Positions 11,641 through 20,980 of a DNA stretch of 64,000 nt are shown here, piece by piece. Source of the DNA: Metabacillus litoralis (GTDB taxonomy: Bacteria; Bacillota; Bacilli; Bacillales; Bacillaceae); NCBI RefSeq assembly GCF_020524045.1, contig NZ_JAIVKL010000020.1, positions 1 to 64,000 on the forward strand. The letters are read 5' to 3'. The notes beneath the pieces were generated by a model. It was not told the DNA's origin. It searched no databases and was given only the letters and a program-made list of their open reading frames with translations. Numbering within the stretch: the stretch's first letter is position 1; every line of letters begins with the position of its first letter. The position numbers and the translations under genes are program-made.

Positions 11641-12117
11641 ATGATTAGAGTTGGACAAGGATTTGATGTACATCAATTAGTTGAAGGAAGACCACTCATT
11701 ATAGGTGGAATTGAAATCCCATTTGAAAAGGGTTTACTAGGTCATTCAGATGCAGATGTTTTATTACACACTGTGGCAGATGCTTGTTTAGGTGCAATAG
11801 CAGAAGGTGATATCGGAAAACACTTTCCTGATACAGATCACACTTTTAAAGATGCTGATTCTGCAAAGCTATTAACACATGTTTGGAAGCTAGTGAAAGA
11901 CCGAGGATATGAATTAGGTAATATCGATTGTACAATTATTGCGCAGAAACCTAAGATGGCTCCACATATTGAAAAGATGAGAGAAAAAATAGCGGAGTTA
12001 TTAGAAGCGGATATATCACAAGTAAATGTAAAGGCTACAACAACTGAACAACTAGGCTTTACGGGCAGACAAGAAGGAATTGCTTCTCAAGCCACAGTAT
12101 TGATACAAAAACGCTAA
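11641..12117 (+). CDS. ispF: IspF, 2-C-methyl-D-erythritol 2,4-cyclodiphosphate synthase
   Basis: A 158-residue protein with the metal-binding GFDVH and [10 protein letters not shown] motifs, the IAQKPKM segment and the C-terminal [11 protein letters not shown] segment. It cyclizes the phosphorylated CDP-ME intermediate and releases CMP. Two adjacent ATGs (11638 and 11641) follow AGAGGG; the second gives the better spacing. The 220 bases between ispD and this start contain no gene and no clear terminator, so the two may be cotranscribed. Confidence 0.94.
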   Translation: MIRVGQGFDVHQLVEGRPLIIGGIEIPFEKGLLGHSDADVLLHTVADACLGAIAEGDIGKHFPDTDHTFKDADSAKLLTHVWKLVKDRGYELGNIDCTIIAQKPKMAPHIEKMREKIAELLEADISQVNVKATTTEQLGFTGRQEGIASQATVLIQKR

Positions 12118-12178
12118 ATGTATCTTTCTGTGTCTAAGGAGACAAAGAATTGGACGATTGTTTCTGGTTATAATTGTT

Positions 12179-12308
12179 TTGTGTCTCTTTCATATTGATG
12201 GTAAAATTAGGTCTTATTACTTGACTTCAAGTTGACTCGGGGAAACTCTAAAGAGCCCACAGATACTAGCGCCGAGAAGGCCTCCGGGTCGCAATAGGCT
12301 TCGTTTTT
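12179..12308 (+). ncRNA. Candidate structured RNA with its own terminator
   Basis: A promoter-like TTGTGT (12179-12184), 17 bases, TAAAAT (12202-12207) is followed by a GC-richer segment that stands out from its AT-rich surroundings. CTCGG (near 12237) can pair with CCGAG (near 12270), enclosing a GGG/CCC hairpin. It ends with GAAGGCCT/AGGCTTC (one bulged G) and seven T. This looks like a short leader or a free RNA upstream of gltX. It lacks the T-box core, and I cannot match it to a known family. Confidence 0.4.
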
Positions 12309-12354
12309 TTGAAAAAGGCTGTATTCCTATACTTTGTTGCTTTTTAATACTTGA

Positions 12355-12400
12355 TGGAAACAGCACTATATAAAGTCTAGTGGCATCTTTTCTTCTAGAA
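12355..12400 (+). repeat. Dispersed repeat, copy 1
   Basis: About 40 bases around TATAAAGTCTAGTGGCATCT are shared, with a few changes and one gap, with 36415-36460 between tuf and rpsJ. Upstream of this copy GGCTGT and ACAGC form an inverted pair. It does not code for protein. The rest of 12401-12600 shows nothing I can identify. Confidence 0.6.
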
Positions 12401-12606
12401 TAGTCTCTTTTATGCGAAGAAAATACTTTTTCTAACAGTGAATTAGGTCAATTAGCAACAATCTTTCAGAAAAGAGCCTTGAAAAAAGTCAGCAGTTGGG
12501 ATTTTTTAATATTTCCACCTGGAAAGCAAATGCCTGTAACGAAAACCAATAACAATGTTTTACAGCATCTAAAATATAATAACTACTAATTAGTGGAGGT
12601 TAACAA

Positions 12607-14064
12607 ATGACAAACGAAGTGAGAGTGCGTTATGCACCAAGTCCAACAGGACATTTACATATTGGAAATGCAAGAACGGCATTATTTAACTATTTATTTG
12701 CAAAAAACCAGGGTGGTAAATTCATTATTCGGATTGAAGATACCGATAAGAAGCGAAACATCGAGGGTGGAGAGCAAAGTCAATTAAAGTATTTAAATTG
12801 GCTAGGAATAAACTGGGATGAAAGTGTTGATGTTGGGGGAGAATATGGACCTTATCGTCAGTCTGAAAGAACAGATGTTTATAAAAAATATTACGAAGAG
12901 TTAGTAGAAAAAGGACTAGCCTACAAATGTTTTTGCACAGAAGAAGAGTTAGAAAAAGAACGTGAGGAACAAATGGAACGTGGTGAAACTCCTCAATATT
13001 CTGGAAAGCATGCAAATCTAACTGTGGAAGAACAGCTAGAGCTAGAAGGGAAAGGATTGAAACCTAGTATTCGCTTCAGAGTTCCGGATAAGAAAGAATA
13101 TCGATTTAATGATATGGTAAAAGGTGATATTTCTTTTGAATCTGAAGGCATGGGTGACTTTGTTATTGTAAAAAAGGACGGAACACCTACATATAATTTT
13201 GCGGTAGCTGTTGATGATCACTTAATGAAAATATCGCATGTTCTTCGTGGAGAAGACCATATTTCAAATACACCAAAACAAATGATGATTTATGAAGCAT
13301 TTGGTTGGGATATACCTGTATTTGGCCACATGACGTTAATTGTTAATGAAAATCGTAAAAAATTAAGCAAGCGTGATGAATCAATTATCCAGTTTATTGA
13401 ACAATATGAGGAGCTAGGCTATCTTCCAAATGCTCTATTTAACTTTATTTCCCTTCTTGGATGGTCTCCAGGTGGAGAAGAGGAAGTTTATACAAAGGAT
13501 CAGTTGATTGAGATCTTTGATTCAGCGAGGTTATCTAAATCACCAGCTGTTTTTGATACACAAAAATTAGCATGGATGAATAATCAATATATTAAACAGT
13601 TAGAGGTAGAACAGCTTATCCCACTTGCATTACCACATTTAGTGAAGGCAGGTAGAGTGTCAGAAGACATGAATGAAGAAGCAATAGAGCGAATTCATCA
13701 ATTGATTGCACTGTATCAAGAACAAATGAGTTATGGAGCGGAAATTGTGGAGCTTACAGAATTATTCTTTAAAGAGGATATTTCATATAACAGAGAAGCA
13801 GAAACTGTTCTTGAAGGCGAAAGTGTACCAGAGGTTTTGAAGGCCTTCTTAAATGAGGTAGAAAATGTAGAGGACTTCTCTGCTGAGCAAGTTAAATCTT
13901 CAATAAAAGCTGTTCAAAAAGCAACTGGTCAGAAGGGTAAAAATCTATTTATGCCAATCCGTGTGGCAATTACAGGTCAGACTCATGGTCCTGATTTACC
14001 AAAATCAATTGCAGTATTAGGTAAGAATATTGTAATATCTAGATTAAATAGTGTAATTAGTTAA
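12607..14064 (+). CDS. gltX: Glutamyl-tRNA synthetase
   Basis: A 485-residue class I synthetase. The HIGH-type motif is HIGN at 18-21 after PSPTG, and the KMSKS-type motif is KLSKR near 251-255. In Bacillus the enzyme is non-discriminating and also charges tRNA-Gln with Glu for later amidation, which is expected here too because gatCAB supplies Gln-tRNA in this group. GTGGAGG precedes the ATG. The promoter of the next unit overlaps its stop codon. Confidence 0.97.
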   Translation: MTNEVRVRYAPSPTGHLHIGNARTALFNYLFAKNQGGKFIIRIEDTDKKRNIEGGEQSQLKYLNWLGINWDESVDVGGEYGPYRQSERTDVYKKYYEELVEKGLAYKCFCTEEELEKEREEQMERGETPQYSGKHANLTVEEQLELEGKGLKPSIRFRVPDKKEYRFNDMVKGDISFESEGMGDFVIVKKDGTPTYNFAVAVDDHLMKISHVLRGEDHISNTPKQMMIYEAFGWDIPVFGHMTLIVNENRKKLSKRDESIIQFIEQYEELGYLPNALFNFISLLGWSPGGEEEVYTKDQLIEIFDSARLSKSPAVFDTQKLAWMNNQYIKQLEVEQLIPLALPHLVKAGRVSEDMNEEAIERIHQLIALYQEQMSYGAEIVELTELFFKEDISYNREAETVLEGESVPEVLKAFLNEVENVEDFSAEQVKSSIKAVQKATGQKGKNLFMPIRVAITGQTHGPDLPKSIAVLGKNIVISRLNSVIS

Positions 14065-14089
14065 CTTTTTGATAAAAATGTAATATAGT
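14061..14089 (+). promoter_or_regulatory. Promoter of the cysE-cysS T-box transcript
   Basis: TTAACT (14061-14066), 17 bases, TATAGT (14084-14089). The -35 overlaps the gltX stop codon. It lies just ahead of the T-box leader, as expected. Confidence 0.6.
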
Positions 14090-14109
14090 ATGGTTAATAC
14101 ATTATTTTA

Positions 14110-14383
14110 AATAAGTAAAGCGTTGATAAGGAGAGTAAAGTTTAATTTCCTTTTATAGAGAGAACCTCCACTGGCTGAAAGAGGTTTAAGAGAAATTAGG
14201 CTTGAAATGCACCTTAGAGTCTTTTGCTAAACGTCTAATATAGATTAGTAAGTAAAAGCGTATTACTCTACGTTACAGAGTCAAAAGTTGAGGTGTCTCG
14301 AGGTTATGTTCCTCTCATACCTAAACAGAGTGGAACCGCGCATTTAAGCGTCTCTGTATCATATACAGAGGCGCTTTTTTATA
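14110..14383 (+). promoter_or_regulatory. Cysteine T-box riboswitch
   Basis: The leader contains the T-box core TGGAACCGCG (14331-14340), an antiterminator region, and a terminator hairpin (14347-14380, GCGTCTCTGTAT paired with ATACAGAGGCGC) with six T. The specifier is probably TGC at 14208-14210, in GAAATGCACC, which reads as cysteine. Uncharged tRNA-Cys should let transcription continue into cysE and cysS. The 5' boundary is approximate. Confidence 0.92.
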
Positions 14384-14446
14384 TGTAAAAAAAGCAATTT
14401 CTTCTTCTTATATAGACTAATAAAGGTGATGATTGGAGGGATATAA

Positions 14447-15142
14447 GTGTTAAAAATGATGAAAGAAGATGTAGACGTGGTATTTGAACAAGATCCTTCT
14501 GCAAGAAGCTATTTTGAGGTCATCTTAACTTACTCTGGTTTACATGCTATTTGGGGATACAGAATAGCCCATGTGTTATATAAAAGAAAGCTCTTTTTCT
14601 TAGCTAGAGCTGTTTCCCAGGTGAGTCGCTTTTTTACTGGTGTGGAAATCCATCCGGCTGCAAAGATCGGTCGCCGCTTTTTTATTGATCATGGTATGGG
14701 TGTAGTTATTGGTGAAACTTGTGAAATAGGTGATGATGTGACAGTATTCCAAGGAGTTACTCTCGGTGGAACTGGTAAAGAAAAAGGAAAACGACATCCA
14801 ACCATTAAAGATCATGCATTAATAGCAACTGGAGCAAAGGTTTTAGGATCAATCACTGTTGGTGCGTACTCTAAAATAGGTGCAGGATCAGTTGTTCTGA
14901 AAGAGGTTCCCGATCATTCAACTGTTGTTGGTATACCAGGTAGGGTCGTCATTCAGAACGGCAAAAGAGTTGACCAAGACTTAAATCATTGTGATCTACC
15001 TGATCCAGTTGCAGATCGATTTAAGGAATTGGAAGCTGAAGTTAAAGGATTAAGAGATGAAGTCCAACAGTTAAGGAAAGGAACGAGTGAATATGACAAT
15101 AAAGTTGTACAATACGCTAACAAGGCAAAAGGAAACATTTGA
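14447..15142 (+). CDS. cysE: Serine O-acetyltransferase
   Basis: A 231-residue protein that makes O-acetylserine, the precursor of cysteine. An N-terminal helical part leads into a left-handed beta-helix of hexapeptide repeats, with the catalytic [14 protein letters not shown] segment near 78-91 and [12 protein letters not shown]. It is slightly longer than B. subtilis CysE at the charged C-terminus, and its last 50 bases overlap cysS in another frame. GTG is the start, after GGAGGGAT. It is controlled by the T-box upstream. Confidence 0.95.
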   Translation: MLKMMKEDVDVVFEQDPSARSYFEVILTYSGLHAIWGYRIAHVLYKRKLFFLARAVSQVSRFFTGVEIHPAAKIGRRFFIDHGMGVVIGETCEIGDDVTVFQGVTLGGTGKEKGKRHPTIKDHALIATGAKVLGSITVGAYSKIGAGSVVLKEVPDHSTVVGIPGRVVIQNGKRVDQDLNHCDLPDPVADRFKELEAEVKGLRDEVQQLRKGTSEYDNKVVQYANKAKGNI

Positions 15143-16490
15143 ACCACTAGAACCAGGTAAGGTGAAAATGTATGTTTGTGGTCCAACGGTTTACAATTAT
15201 ATTCATATAGGAAATGCTAGGCCAGCAATTGTCTATGACACAGTGCGAAGATATTTAGAATACAAAGGCTATGATGTGAATTTTGTCTCTAACTTTACAG
15301 ATATAGATGACAAATTAATTAAAGCAGCGAATGAACTTGGTGAAGATGTCCCAACAATAGCAAATCGTTTCATAGATGCTTACTTTGATGATGTAACTGC
15401 TCTAGGTTGTAAACGTGCGAATATGCATCCACGCGTAACAGAAAACATTGATCTTATCGTTGATTTCATTCAAGCTCTTATTGATAAAGGTTATGCGTAT
15501 GAAGCTGGTGGGGATGTTTACTATAAGACAAGGGAATTTGAAGGTTATGGGAAGCTTTCTCATCAATCAATTGAGGAACTTAGGCTTGGTAATCGAATTG
15601 ATGTAGGTGAAAAGAAACAGGATGCATTAGATTTTGTTCTTTGGAAATCAGCGAAAGAGGGCGAAATTTCCTGGGAAAGTCCTTGGGGTGAAGGAAGACC
15701 AGGCTGGCATATTGAATGTTCAGCAATGGCAAAGAAATACTTGGGAGATACAATTGATATTCATGCCGGTGGTCAGGATTTAACTTTTCCACATCATGAA
15801 AATGAAATTGCTCAATCTGAAGCAGTGACTGGAAAAATCTTTTCGAAATATTGGATGCATAATGGCTATATTAATATCAATAATGAAAAAATGTCTAAGT
15901 CACTTGGAAACTTCGTGTTAGTGCACGATATTATTAAAGAGATTAATCCACAAATCGTTCGTTTCTTTATGTTATCTGTTCATTATCGACATCCTATTAA
16001 CTTTTCACAAGATTTATTAGAAAGTACTAAAAATGCCTTTGAACGTATTACCACTTCATACGTGAATTTACAACACCGAAAGAATAGTAGTACGAATTTA
16101 ACAGAAAATAATGATGAATGGCTAAATAAAATAAAAGAGTTTCGCGTGCAATTTGAAAAAGAGATGGATGATGATTTTAATACAGCGAATGCCATTTCTG
16201 TTTTATTTGATCTTGCAAAACAAGCAAACTACTATATACAGGAACAAAATACATCAGAAGAAGTGATTACAGCATTTCTGGATGAGTTAGATAAGTTAGG
16301 GGATGTTTTAGGAATTAAGTTTGCGACGAATCAACTTCTAGATGAGGAGATTGAAGAGATGATTCAACAACGTATACAAGCGAGAAAAGAGCGGAATTTC
16401 GCTTTATCAGATGAGATTCGTGACAAATTAAAAGATTTAAACATCATTTTAGAAGATACTCCACAAGGAACAAGGTGGAAACGTAGTTAA
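15093..16490 (+). CDS. cysS: Cysteinyl-tRNA synthetase
   Basis: A 465-residue class I synthetase. HIGN is at 38-41 and KMSKS near 266-270; Cys29 and the WHIECSAM and HHENE segments supply the zinc site that selects cysteine. The ATG at 15093 is preferred to the GTG two codons earlier because it follows AAGGAAAGGA and aligns with B. subtilis CysS. The overlap with cysE suggests coupled translation, tying cysteine supply to charging. Confidence 0.96.
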   Translation: MTIKLYNTLTRQKETFEPLEPGKVKMYVCGPTVYNYIHIGNARPAIVYDTVRRYLEYKGYDVNFVSNFTDIDDKLIKAANELGEDVPTIANRFIDAYFDDVTALGCKRANMHPRVTENIDLIVDFIQALIDKGYAYEAGGDVYYKTREFEGYGKLSHQSIEELRLGNRIDVGEKKQDALDFVLWKSAKEGEISWESPWGEGRPGWHIECSAMAKKYLGDTIDIHAGGQDLTFPHHENEIAQSEAVTGKIFSKYWMHNGYININNEKMSKSLGNFVLVHDIIKEINPQIVRFFMLSVHYRHPINFSQDLLESTKNAFERITTSYVNLQHRKNSSTNLTENNDEWLNKIKEFRVQFEKEMDDDFNTANAISVLFDLAKQANYYIQEQNTSEEVITAFLDELDKLGDVLGIKFATNQLLDEEIEEMIQQRIQARKERNFALSDEIRDKLKDLNIILEDTPQGTRWKRS

Positions 16491-16536
16491 TTGATTACGT
16501 CTATTGAATTGAGGGAATAAAGATAAAAAAGGTTCT

Positions 16537-16592
16537 AAAGGTGACAAAGCAATAATTGTTTAAAAGCTTTTTATAGCTTTGTCACCTTTTTC
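16537..16592 (+). terminator. Terminator after cysS
   Basis: AAAGGTGACAAAGC pairs perfectly with GCTTTGTCACCTTT over 14 bp, with a 25-base loop and a T run. It ends just before mrnC, whose ribosome binding site lies about 10 bases on. Confidence 0.88.
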
Positions 16593-16612
16593 TATAGGAA
16601 ATGAGGAGCAAT

Positions 16613-17041
16613 ATGTTTCTAGATTTAAAAACAATTAAAGACACAAAGCTGTTAAATAGCTTAGCGTTAGCGTATGTTGGAGATGCTGTTTTTGAGATAT
16701 ATGTAAGACATCACCTTTTATCAAAAGGGAATATAAGGCCAAATCAGCTTCATAATCAAGCAAAAAGATTTGTTTCTGCTAAAGCCCAAGCAAGTATATT
16801 ACACCACTTGTTTTCATTAGAGCTTTTCTCTGAAGAAGAGGAGGGTGTAATTAGACGAGGAAGAAACGCAAAATCAGGCACAATACCTAAAAACACGGAT
16901 GTTCAAACATACCGTTATAGTACTGCTTTTGAAGCATTGCTAGGTTATTTATATTTGGAAAAAAGCCATGATCGTTTAGAAGAATTTATAGAAAAGGCAT
17001 TTCAATTTATTGATAGGGAAGGAAAGGAGGGAAGACGATGA
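16613..17041 (+). CDS. mrnC: Mini-ribonuclease 3
   Basis: A 142-residue protein with an RNase III-type catalytic domain ([15 protein letters not shown] near residues 19-33, with acidic metal ligands) and no double-stranded RNA-binding domain. In B. subtilis Mini-III matures the ends of 23S rRNA, with L3 as helper. ATG at 16613 is chosen because AGGAG lies just before it; an upstream in-frame ATG at 16601 overlaps that site. It overlaps rlmB by four bases. Confidence 0.95.
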   Translation: MFLDLKTIKDTKLLNSLALAYVGDAVFEIYVRHHLLSKGNIRPNQLHNQAKRFVSAKAQASILHHLFSLELFSEEEEGVIRRGRNAKSGTIPKNTDVQTYRYSTAFEALLGYLYLEKSHDRLEEFIEKAFQFIDREGKEGRR

Positions 17042-17781
17042 GTCAAGATTATATTATTGGTCGCAATACAGTTATAGAAGTACTAAAGTCTTCTAGAGAT
17101 ATTAATAAAATATGGGTTGCGGAAAACTCTTTAAAAGGACAAGCCCAAGAAATAACAAGGCTTGCAAAAGAACGAGGAATAACGATCAATTTTGTTCCTA
17201 AGAAGAAAATAGATCAAATGGTTGAAGGAAATCACCAAGGTGTTGTTGCTCAAGTAGCGGCCTATGAATATGTTCATATAGATGACATCCTGCAAATTGC
17301 CAAGAAACGGAATGAGATGCCATTTCTTTTACTTTTGGATGAAATTGAAGATCCTCATAACTTGGGCTCAATTATGCGAACAGCTGATGCTGTTGGTGCA
17401 CATGGTATCGTTATCCCTAAAAGAAGAGCAGTTGGTTTAACAGCGACTGTTGCCAAATCATCTACTGGTGCAATTGAACACATCCCTGTAGCTCGTATTA
17501 CTAATATGGCTCGAACAATTGACGAACTAAAGGAAAAAGGAGTTTGGATTGTTGGAACAGATGCCAAGGGAGCGGATGATTATCGGAACTTAGATGGTAA
17601 TATGCCGTTGGGGTTAATTATTGGTAGTGAGGGTAAGGGAATCGGTCGATTGATTAAAGAGAAATGTGATTTCTTAATTAAAATGCCAATGGTTGGTCAT
17701 GTAACATCACTTAATGCGTCAGTTGCCGCAAGTCTTTTAATGTATGAGGTATACCGGAAACGAAATCCTTTAGGGGAATAG
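17038..17781 (+). CDS. rlmB: 23S rRNA (guanosine-2'-O)-methyltransferase RlmB
   Basis: A 247-residue SpoU-family methyltransferase. The N-terminal substrate-binding domain (about 1-75) is followed by a knotted SPOUT domain with [18 protein letters not shown] (near 101-118), [11 protein letters not shown] and the C-terminal [15 protein letters not shown] motif. By family it methylates G2251 (E. coli numbering) of 23S rRNA. It is next to mrnC, another 23S maturation gene. Confidence 0.93.
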   Translation: MSQDYIIGRNTVIEVLKSSRDINKIWVAENSLKGQAQEITRLAKERGITINFVPKKKIDQMVEGNHQGVVAQVAAYEYVHIDDILQIAKKRNEMPFLLLLDEIEDPHNLGSIMRTADAVGAHGIVIPKRRAVGLTATVAKSSTGAIEHIPVARITNMARTIDELKEKGVWIVGTDAKGADDYRNLDGNMPLGLIIGSEGKGIGRLIKEKCDFLIKMPMVGHVTSLNASVAASLLMYEVYRKRNPLGE

Positions 17782-17787
17782 AAGGAA

Positions 17788-18297
17788 ATGGATATCCTAC
17801 TAGTTGATGGATATAACATTATTGGAGCATGGCCAGATTTACAAAGTCTTAAGAAAAATAATCTTTCAGAGGCAAGAAACCTTTTAATTGAGAAAATGGC
17901 TGAATATCAAGCATATACCGGTTATAGAGTGATTGTGGTTTTTGATGCACATATGGTTAAAGGAATCGAGAAAAAACAAAAAAACTACCGTGTTGAAGTT
18001 ATTTTCACAAGAGAAAATGAAACAGCTGATGAACGGATAGAAAAGTTAGCGAAATCAATGGGCAATATAAAGACACAGGTACATGTGGCCACTTCAGATT
18101 TTACTGAGCAATGGGCTATTTTTGGTCAAGGAGCTCTTAGGAAGTCAGCAAGAGAGCTCTTAAATGAAATGAACTCCATTGAAAATAGGATCAAACACAG
18201 AGTGAAAAAAATCGAAAAAGATCGTCCATCTTCAAAAATATCATTTCCGGATGATGTGATGGAAAAGCTAGAAAAATGGCGCAGAGGAAATTTATAG
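17788..18297 (+). CDS. NYN-domain putative endoribonuclease (YacP/Rae1 family)
   Basis: A 169-residue protein with the NYN/PIN-like fold: LLVDGYNIIGAWPDL near the N-terminus, VVFDAH near 49-54, and TADERIEKLA later, which supply the acidic cluster. In B. subtilis the orthologue YacP is the ribosome-associated endonuclease Rae1, which cuts mRNA in the A site. It follows rlmB by six bases. The function is inferred by similarity. Confidence 0.85.
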   Translation: MDILLVDGYNIIGAWPDLQSLKKNNLSEARNLLIEKMAEYQAYTGYRVIVVFDAHMVKGIEKKQKNYRVEVIFTRENETADERIEKLAKSMGNIKTQVHVATSDFTEQWAIFGQGALRKSARELLNEMNSIENRIKHRVKKIEKDRPSSKISFPDDVMEKLEKWRRGNL

Positions 18298-18301
18298 TTG
18301 G

Positions 18302-18331
18302 TTGACGCTTTCAAAACCAATACTGTATAAT
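18302..18331 (+). promoter_or_regulatory. Promoter of sigH
   Basis: TTGACG (18302-18307), 18 bases, TATAAT (18326-18331). It begins five bases after the yacP stop. The hexamers lie inside a longer open frame leading into sigH, which argues against any start upstream of 18365. Confidence 0.8.
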
Positions 18332-18364
18332 ATTGTTATCTTGTGTGCGGTCGGGGGGATCGGC

Positions 18365-19021
18365 TTGAATTCATCATTCAACAAAGACAAGGTCAACAGA
18401 GAAGATTTAGTATTAATGGAGGATGAACAAGTAGTTGAACTCGTTCATCGTGGAGAAAGTGAAGCGTTGGATTACCTTATCAATAAATATCGTAATTTTG
18501 TTAGAGCGAAAGCAAGGTCATATTTTTTAATTGGTGCAGATCGAGAAGATATCATCCAAGAGGGAATGATTGGATTATACAAAGCGATACGAGATTTTAA
18601 AGAGGACAAGCTCACTTCTTTTAAAGCATTTGCTGAATTGTGTATTACAAGGCAAATCATTACCGCTATTAAGACTGCTACTCGTCAAAAGCATATTCCT
18701 CTAAATTCCTATGTTTCGTTGGACAAGCCAATTTATGATGAAGAGTCAGATCGAACATTATTGGACGTGATTTCTGGTGCAAAAGCATTGGACCCTGAGG
18801 AACTCATTATCAATCAAGAGGAATTTGATGATATTGAAGTGAAAATGGGAGAATTGCTAAGTGACCTAGAACAAAAGGTATTAGTTTTATACCTTGATGG
18901 AAGATCTTATCATGAGATCTCTGAAGAGCTAAATAGGCATGTGAAATCGATAGACAACGCATTGCAACGTGTAAAAAGAAAACTTGAACGTTATCTAGAA
19001 ATTAGAGAGATTAGTTTATGA
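18365..19021 (+). CDS. sigH: RNA polymerase sigma factor SigH
   Basis: A 218-residue sigma factor, the same length as B. subtilis SigH. Region 2 includes the [20 protein letters not shown] stretch and [17 protein letters not shown]; region 4 has [18 protein letters not shown], the helix-turn-helix. SigH directs early sporulation and competence genes. The TTG start at 18365 follows GGGGGGAT and gives the family length. The upstream promoter is of the SigA type. Confidence 0.95.
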   Translation: MNSSFNKDKVNREDLVLMEDEQVVELVHRGESEALDYLINKYRNFVRAKARSYFLIGADREDIIQEGMIGLYKAIRDFKEDKLTSFKAFAELCITRQIITAIKTATRQKHIPLNSYVSLDKPIYDEESDRTLLDVISGAKALDPEELIINQEEFDDIEVKMGELLSDLEQKVLVLYLDGRSYHEISEELNRHVKSIDNALQRVKRKLERYLEIREISL

Positions 19022-19027
19022 TAATCC

Positions 19028-19084
19028 GTCAATAAGCGTTGAATTTCATCGTTTATTGACGAAAAAACCTCACTATGATACAGT
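19028..19084 (+). promoter_or_regulatory. Hairpin and promoter between sigH and rpmGB
   Basis: GTCAATAA (19028-19035) pairs with TTATTGAC (19053-19060), forming a hairpin with no T run. Its right arm shares bases with TTGACG (19056-19061), which with 17 bases and TACAGT (19079-19084) makes a promoter for rpmGB. Confidence 0.6.
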
Positions 19085-19115
19085 TTTAAGGAATAATGTA
19101 GCGGCAGGTGAGGTT

Positions 19116-19265
19116 ATGCGAAAGAAAGTAACATTGGCTTGTACATCTTGTGGAAGTCGAAATTATACGACAATGAAGAATGTTTCTAGTACAAACGATC
19201 GGTTAGAAGTGAAGAAATTCTGTAAAGTTTGTAATTCGCATTTGAACCACCGTGAAACGAAATAA
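19116..19265 (+). CDS. rpmGB: 50S ribosomal protein L33
   Basis: A 49-residue L33 with two Cys pairs (CTSC near 9-12 and CKVC near 36-39), the zinc-binding type. The ATG at 19116 is chosen because AGGTGAGG precedes it and MRKKVTLAC is the usual N-terminus; a longer in-frame reading from 19056 covers the promoter. In Bacillus, zinc and zinc-free L33 paralogues are exchanged with zinc supply. Confidence 0.93.
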   Translation: MRKKVTLACTSCGSRNYTTMKNVSSTNDRLEVKKFCKVCNSHLNHRETK

Positions 19266-19321
19266 TTTTATTTATACTATTTCATTATGAATTTCCCTAT
19301 TATTCCTGGAGGTAGGCATAC

Positions 19322-19504
19322 ATGCAGCGTTTAATTAATTTTTTCCGAGATGTTTCTCGTGAAATGAAGAAGGTTAGTTGGCCTAAAGGTAAAGAACTTA
19401 CGAAATATACTGTAACAGTTGTATCAACTGTGACGTTTGTAGCTGTGTTCTTTGCAATCACTGACTTAGGGATTTCCTCTTTAATTCGTTTATTTTTTGA
19501 ATAA
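19322..19504 (+). CDS. secE: Preprotein translocase subunit SecE
   Basis: A 60-residue protein with one membrane span near the C-terminus (YTVTVVSTVTFVAVFFAITD) after the amphipathic DVSREMKKVSWPKGKE segment, typical of SecE. It clamps SecY in the translocation channel. CCTGGAGG lies upstream. A terminator at 19553 separates it from nusG. Confidence 0.96.
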   Translation: MQRLINFFRDVSREMKKVSWPKGKELTKYTVTVVSTVTFVAVFFAITDLGISSLIRLFFE

Positions 19505-19552
19505 CAGATGGAAAATCGTGCTATAATAGAAAATATAAATTCTTTGTCTTTG

Positions 19553-19574
19553 AAACCCGTTAAACGGGTTTTTT
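19553..19574 (+). terminator. Terminator between secE and nusG
   Basis: AAACCCGT and ACGGGTTT form an 8-bp stem with a TAA loop, followed by T. It is compact, so some read-through to nusG is likely. Confidence 0.85.
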
Positions 19575-19636
19575 CATTGTATAAAAAAAGAGTAAGTTTT
19601 TATGTAAATTAATATAGATTTATATAAACCTATCGT

Positions 19637-19669
19637 GGGGAGGGAAGGACAAGTTGTCCTGACACTATG
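19637..19669 (+). promoter_or_regulatory. nusG ribosome binding site with an intervening hairpin
   Basis: GGGGAGGGA (19637-19645) is a strong binding site but lies about 22 bases from the nusG ATG at 19667. Between them AGGACA and TGTCCT (19646-19660) form a 6-bp hairpin with a 3-base loop. If folded, it brings the site to an effective spacing of about seven bases. Confidence 0.55.
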
Positions 19670-20200
19670 GAAAAGAATTGGTATGTTGTACACACATATT
19701 CAGGTTATGAAAACAAAGTGAAGGCAAATCTTGAAAAACGTGTTGAATCAATGGGCATGGAAGACAAGATTTTTCGTGTAGTTGTACCTGAGGAAGAAGA
19801 AACAGATTTTAAGGACGGGAAAAAGAAAGTAGTAAAGAAAAAAGTATTTCCTGGTTATGTGCTAGTGGAGATCGTAATGACTGACGACTCTTGGTATGTT
19901 GTTCGTAACACTCCTGGAGTTACTGGGTTTGTTGGATCTGCTGGACATGGTTCGAAACCAACACCTTTATTAGATGAAGAAATCATGTTCATTCTAAAAC
20001 GTATGGGTATGGACGAACAAAGAGTGGAAATTGATTATGAATTAAAAGAAACCGTTAAGGTTACAGAAGGACCGTTTGCAAACTTTACTGGATCCATCGA
20101 AGAGATCGATTCTGACAAAAGCAAGTTAAGAGTTCTTGTTAATATGTTTGGTCGTGAAACACCGGTTGAATTGGATTTTTCTCAAGTAACTAAATTATAA
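19667..20200 (+). CDS. nusG: Transcription termination/antitermination factor NusG
   Basis: A 177-residue protein with the N-terminal NGN domain (KNWYVVHTYSGYENKVKANL at the start, FPGYVLVEI in the middle) and a C-terminal KOW domain (VKVTEGPFANFTGSIEEID). It binds RNA polymerase next to the clamp and supports pausing and coupling. The start matches B. subtilis NusG exactly despite the long spacing to the ribosome binding site. Confidence 0.97.
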   Translation: MEKNWYVVHTYSGYENKVKANLEKRVESMGMEDKIFRVVVPEEEETDFKDGKKKVVKKKVFPGYVLVEIVMTDDSWYVVRNTPGVTGFVGSAGHGSKPTPLLDEEIMFILKRMGMDEQRVEIDYELKETVKVTEGPFANFTGSIEEIDSDKSKLRVLVNMFGRETPVELDFSQVTKL

Positions 20201-20211
20201 TGTAAAAAAAC

Positions 20212-20240
20212 TTGAAATCGATCTAGAAAAGTGGTAATAT
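20212..20240 (+). promoter_or_regulatory. Promoter of rplK-rplA
   Basis: TTGAAA (20212-20217), 17 bases, TAATAT (20235-20240). It lies 12 bases after nusG and leaves an untranslated leader of about 195 bases that contains the L1-type site. Confidence 0.7.
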
Positions 20241-20389
20241 TTCATAGGTCAGTATGTCTCAAAGACTTGAGGCAGAAATAAGATGTTACGCTGATCAGAA
20301 ATTGAAGTATTTCTGAATGCATAAGGGTAGGTATGCTCATCATGAGTTGCCCGAATTTTATCCATTTGTATAACAATTGGATTAGATGA

Positions 20390-20417
20390 GTGGGAGGGTT
20401 ATTAACCCATTTACCAC
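20390..20417 (+). promoter_or_regulatory. L1-binding-type site before rplK
   Basis: GTGG and CCAC enclose GAGGGTTATTAACCC and ATTTA, giving a GGGTT/AACCC hairpin with an asymmetric GA-containing loop. This matches the known L1 operator pattern in L11 leaders. L1 not used in ribosomes should bind it and repress rplK-rplA. Confidence 0.75.
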
Positions 20418-20443
20418 ATCACGGACTTAAGGAGGTGTGTCTC

Positions 20444-20869
20444 GTGGCTAAAAAAGTAATTAAAATAGTAAAATTGCAAATTCCTGCAGCGAAAGCTAAT
20501 CCAGCACCACCAGTTGGTCCTGCATTAGGTCAAGCTGGTGTTAATATCATGGGATTCTGTAAAGAGTTTAACGCTCGTACAGCTGAACAAGCTGGTTTAA
20601 TCATTCCGGTTGAAATCACGGTATTTGAAGACCGTTCATTTACATTTATTACAAAAACTCCTCCTGCTGCTGTTCTTCTTAAAAAAGCAGCTGGTATTGA
20701 GTCTGGTTCTGGTGAACCAAATCGTAATAAAGTAGCGACTGTTAAACGTGACAAGGTACGTGAAATCGCTGAAACAAAAATGCCTGATTTAAACGCTGCT
20801 AGCGTTGAATCAGCAATGCGTATGGTTGAAGGTACTGCACGTAGTATGGGTATCGTTATCGAAGACTAA
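20444..20869 (+). CDS. rplK: 50S ribosomal protein L11
   Basis: A 141-residue L11 with the proline-rich N-terminal domain ([19 protein letters not shown]) that binds thiostrepton-type drugs and the stringent factor, and a C-terminal 23S-binding domain. It forms the base of the factor-binding stalk. GTG at 20444 follows AAGGAGGTGTG. It is cotranscribed with rplA. Confidence 0.98.
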   Translation: MAKKVIKIVKLQIPAAKANPAPPVGPALGQAGVNIMGFCKEFNARTAEQAGLIIPVEITVFEDRSFTFITKTPPAAVLLKKAAGIESGSGEPNRNKVATVKRDKVREIAETKMPDLNAASVESAMRMVEGTARSMGIVIED

Positions 20870-20897
20870 TCTCTGATTAGTTGGGAATGTTTTTTGG

Positions 20898-20931
20898 GGT
20901 TGCGAGTTTGCTTAAAAACAAGTTCGCAACC
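20898..20931 (+). terminator. Hairpin between rplK and rplA
   Basis: GGTTGCGA (20898-20905) pairs with TCGCAACC (20924-20931), followed by TTTATT. It looks like a weak or partial terminator just before the second L1-type site, and may lower rplA relative to rplK or stabilize an mRNA end. Confidence 0.55.
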
Positions 20932-20938
20932 TTTATTC

Positions 20939-20964
20939 GTGGGAGGTTATTCCGCTAAAACCAC
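20939..20964 (+). promoter_or_regulatory. L1-binding-type site before rplA
   Basis: GTGGGAGGTTATTCCGCTAA and the following AACCAC repeat the plan of the site at 20390: GTGG/CCAC outer stem, a GAGG/TCC inner stem and the A-rich side. It ends five bases before the rplA ribosome binding site, so binding of L1 could block its own translation directly. Confidence 0.7.
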
Positions 20965-20980
20965 TAAGGAGGAAATAAAA

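Noticed and set aside
12220-12308. T-box for gltX
   Set aside because: The TGGNACCGCG core is missing, while a true T-box is clear at 14110-14383.
18302-18364. Longer start for SigH
   Set aside because: The extension covers the -35 and -10 hexamers; TTG at 18365 has a binding site and gives the known length.
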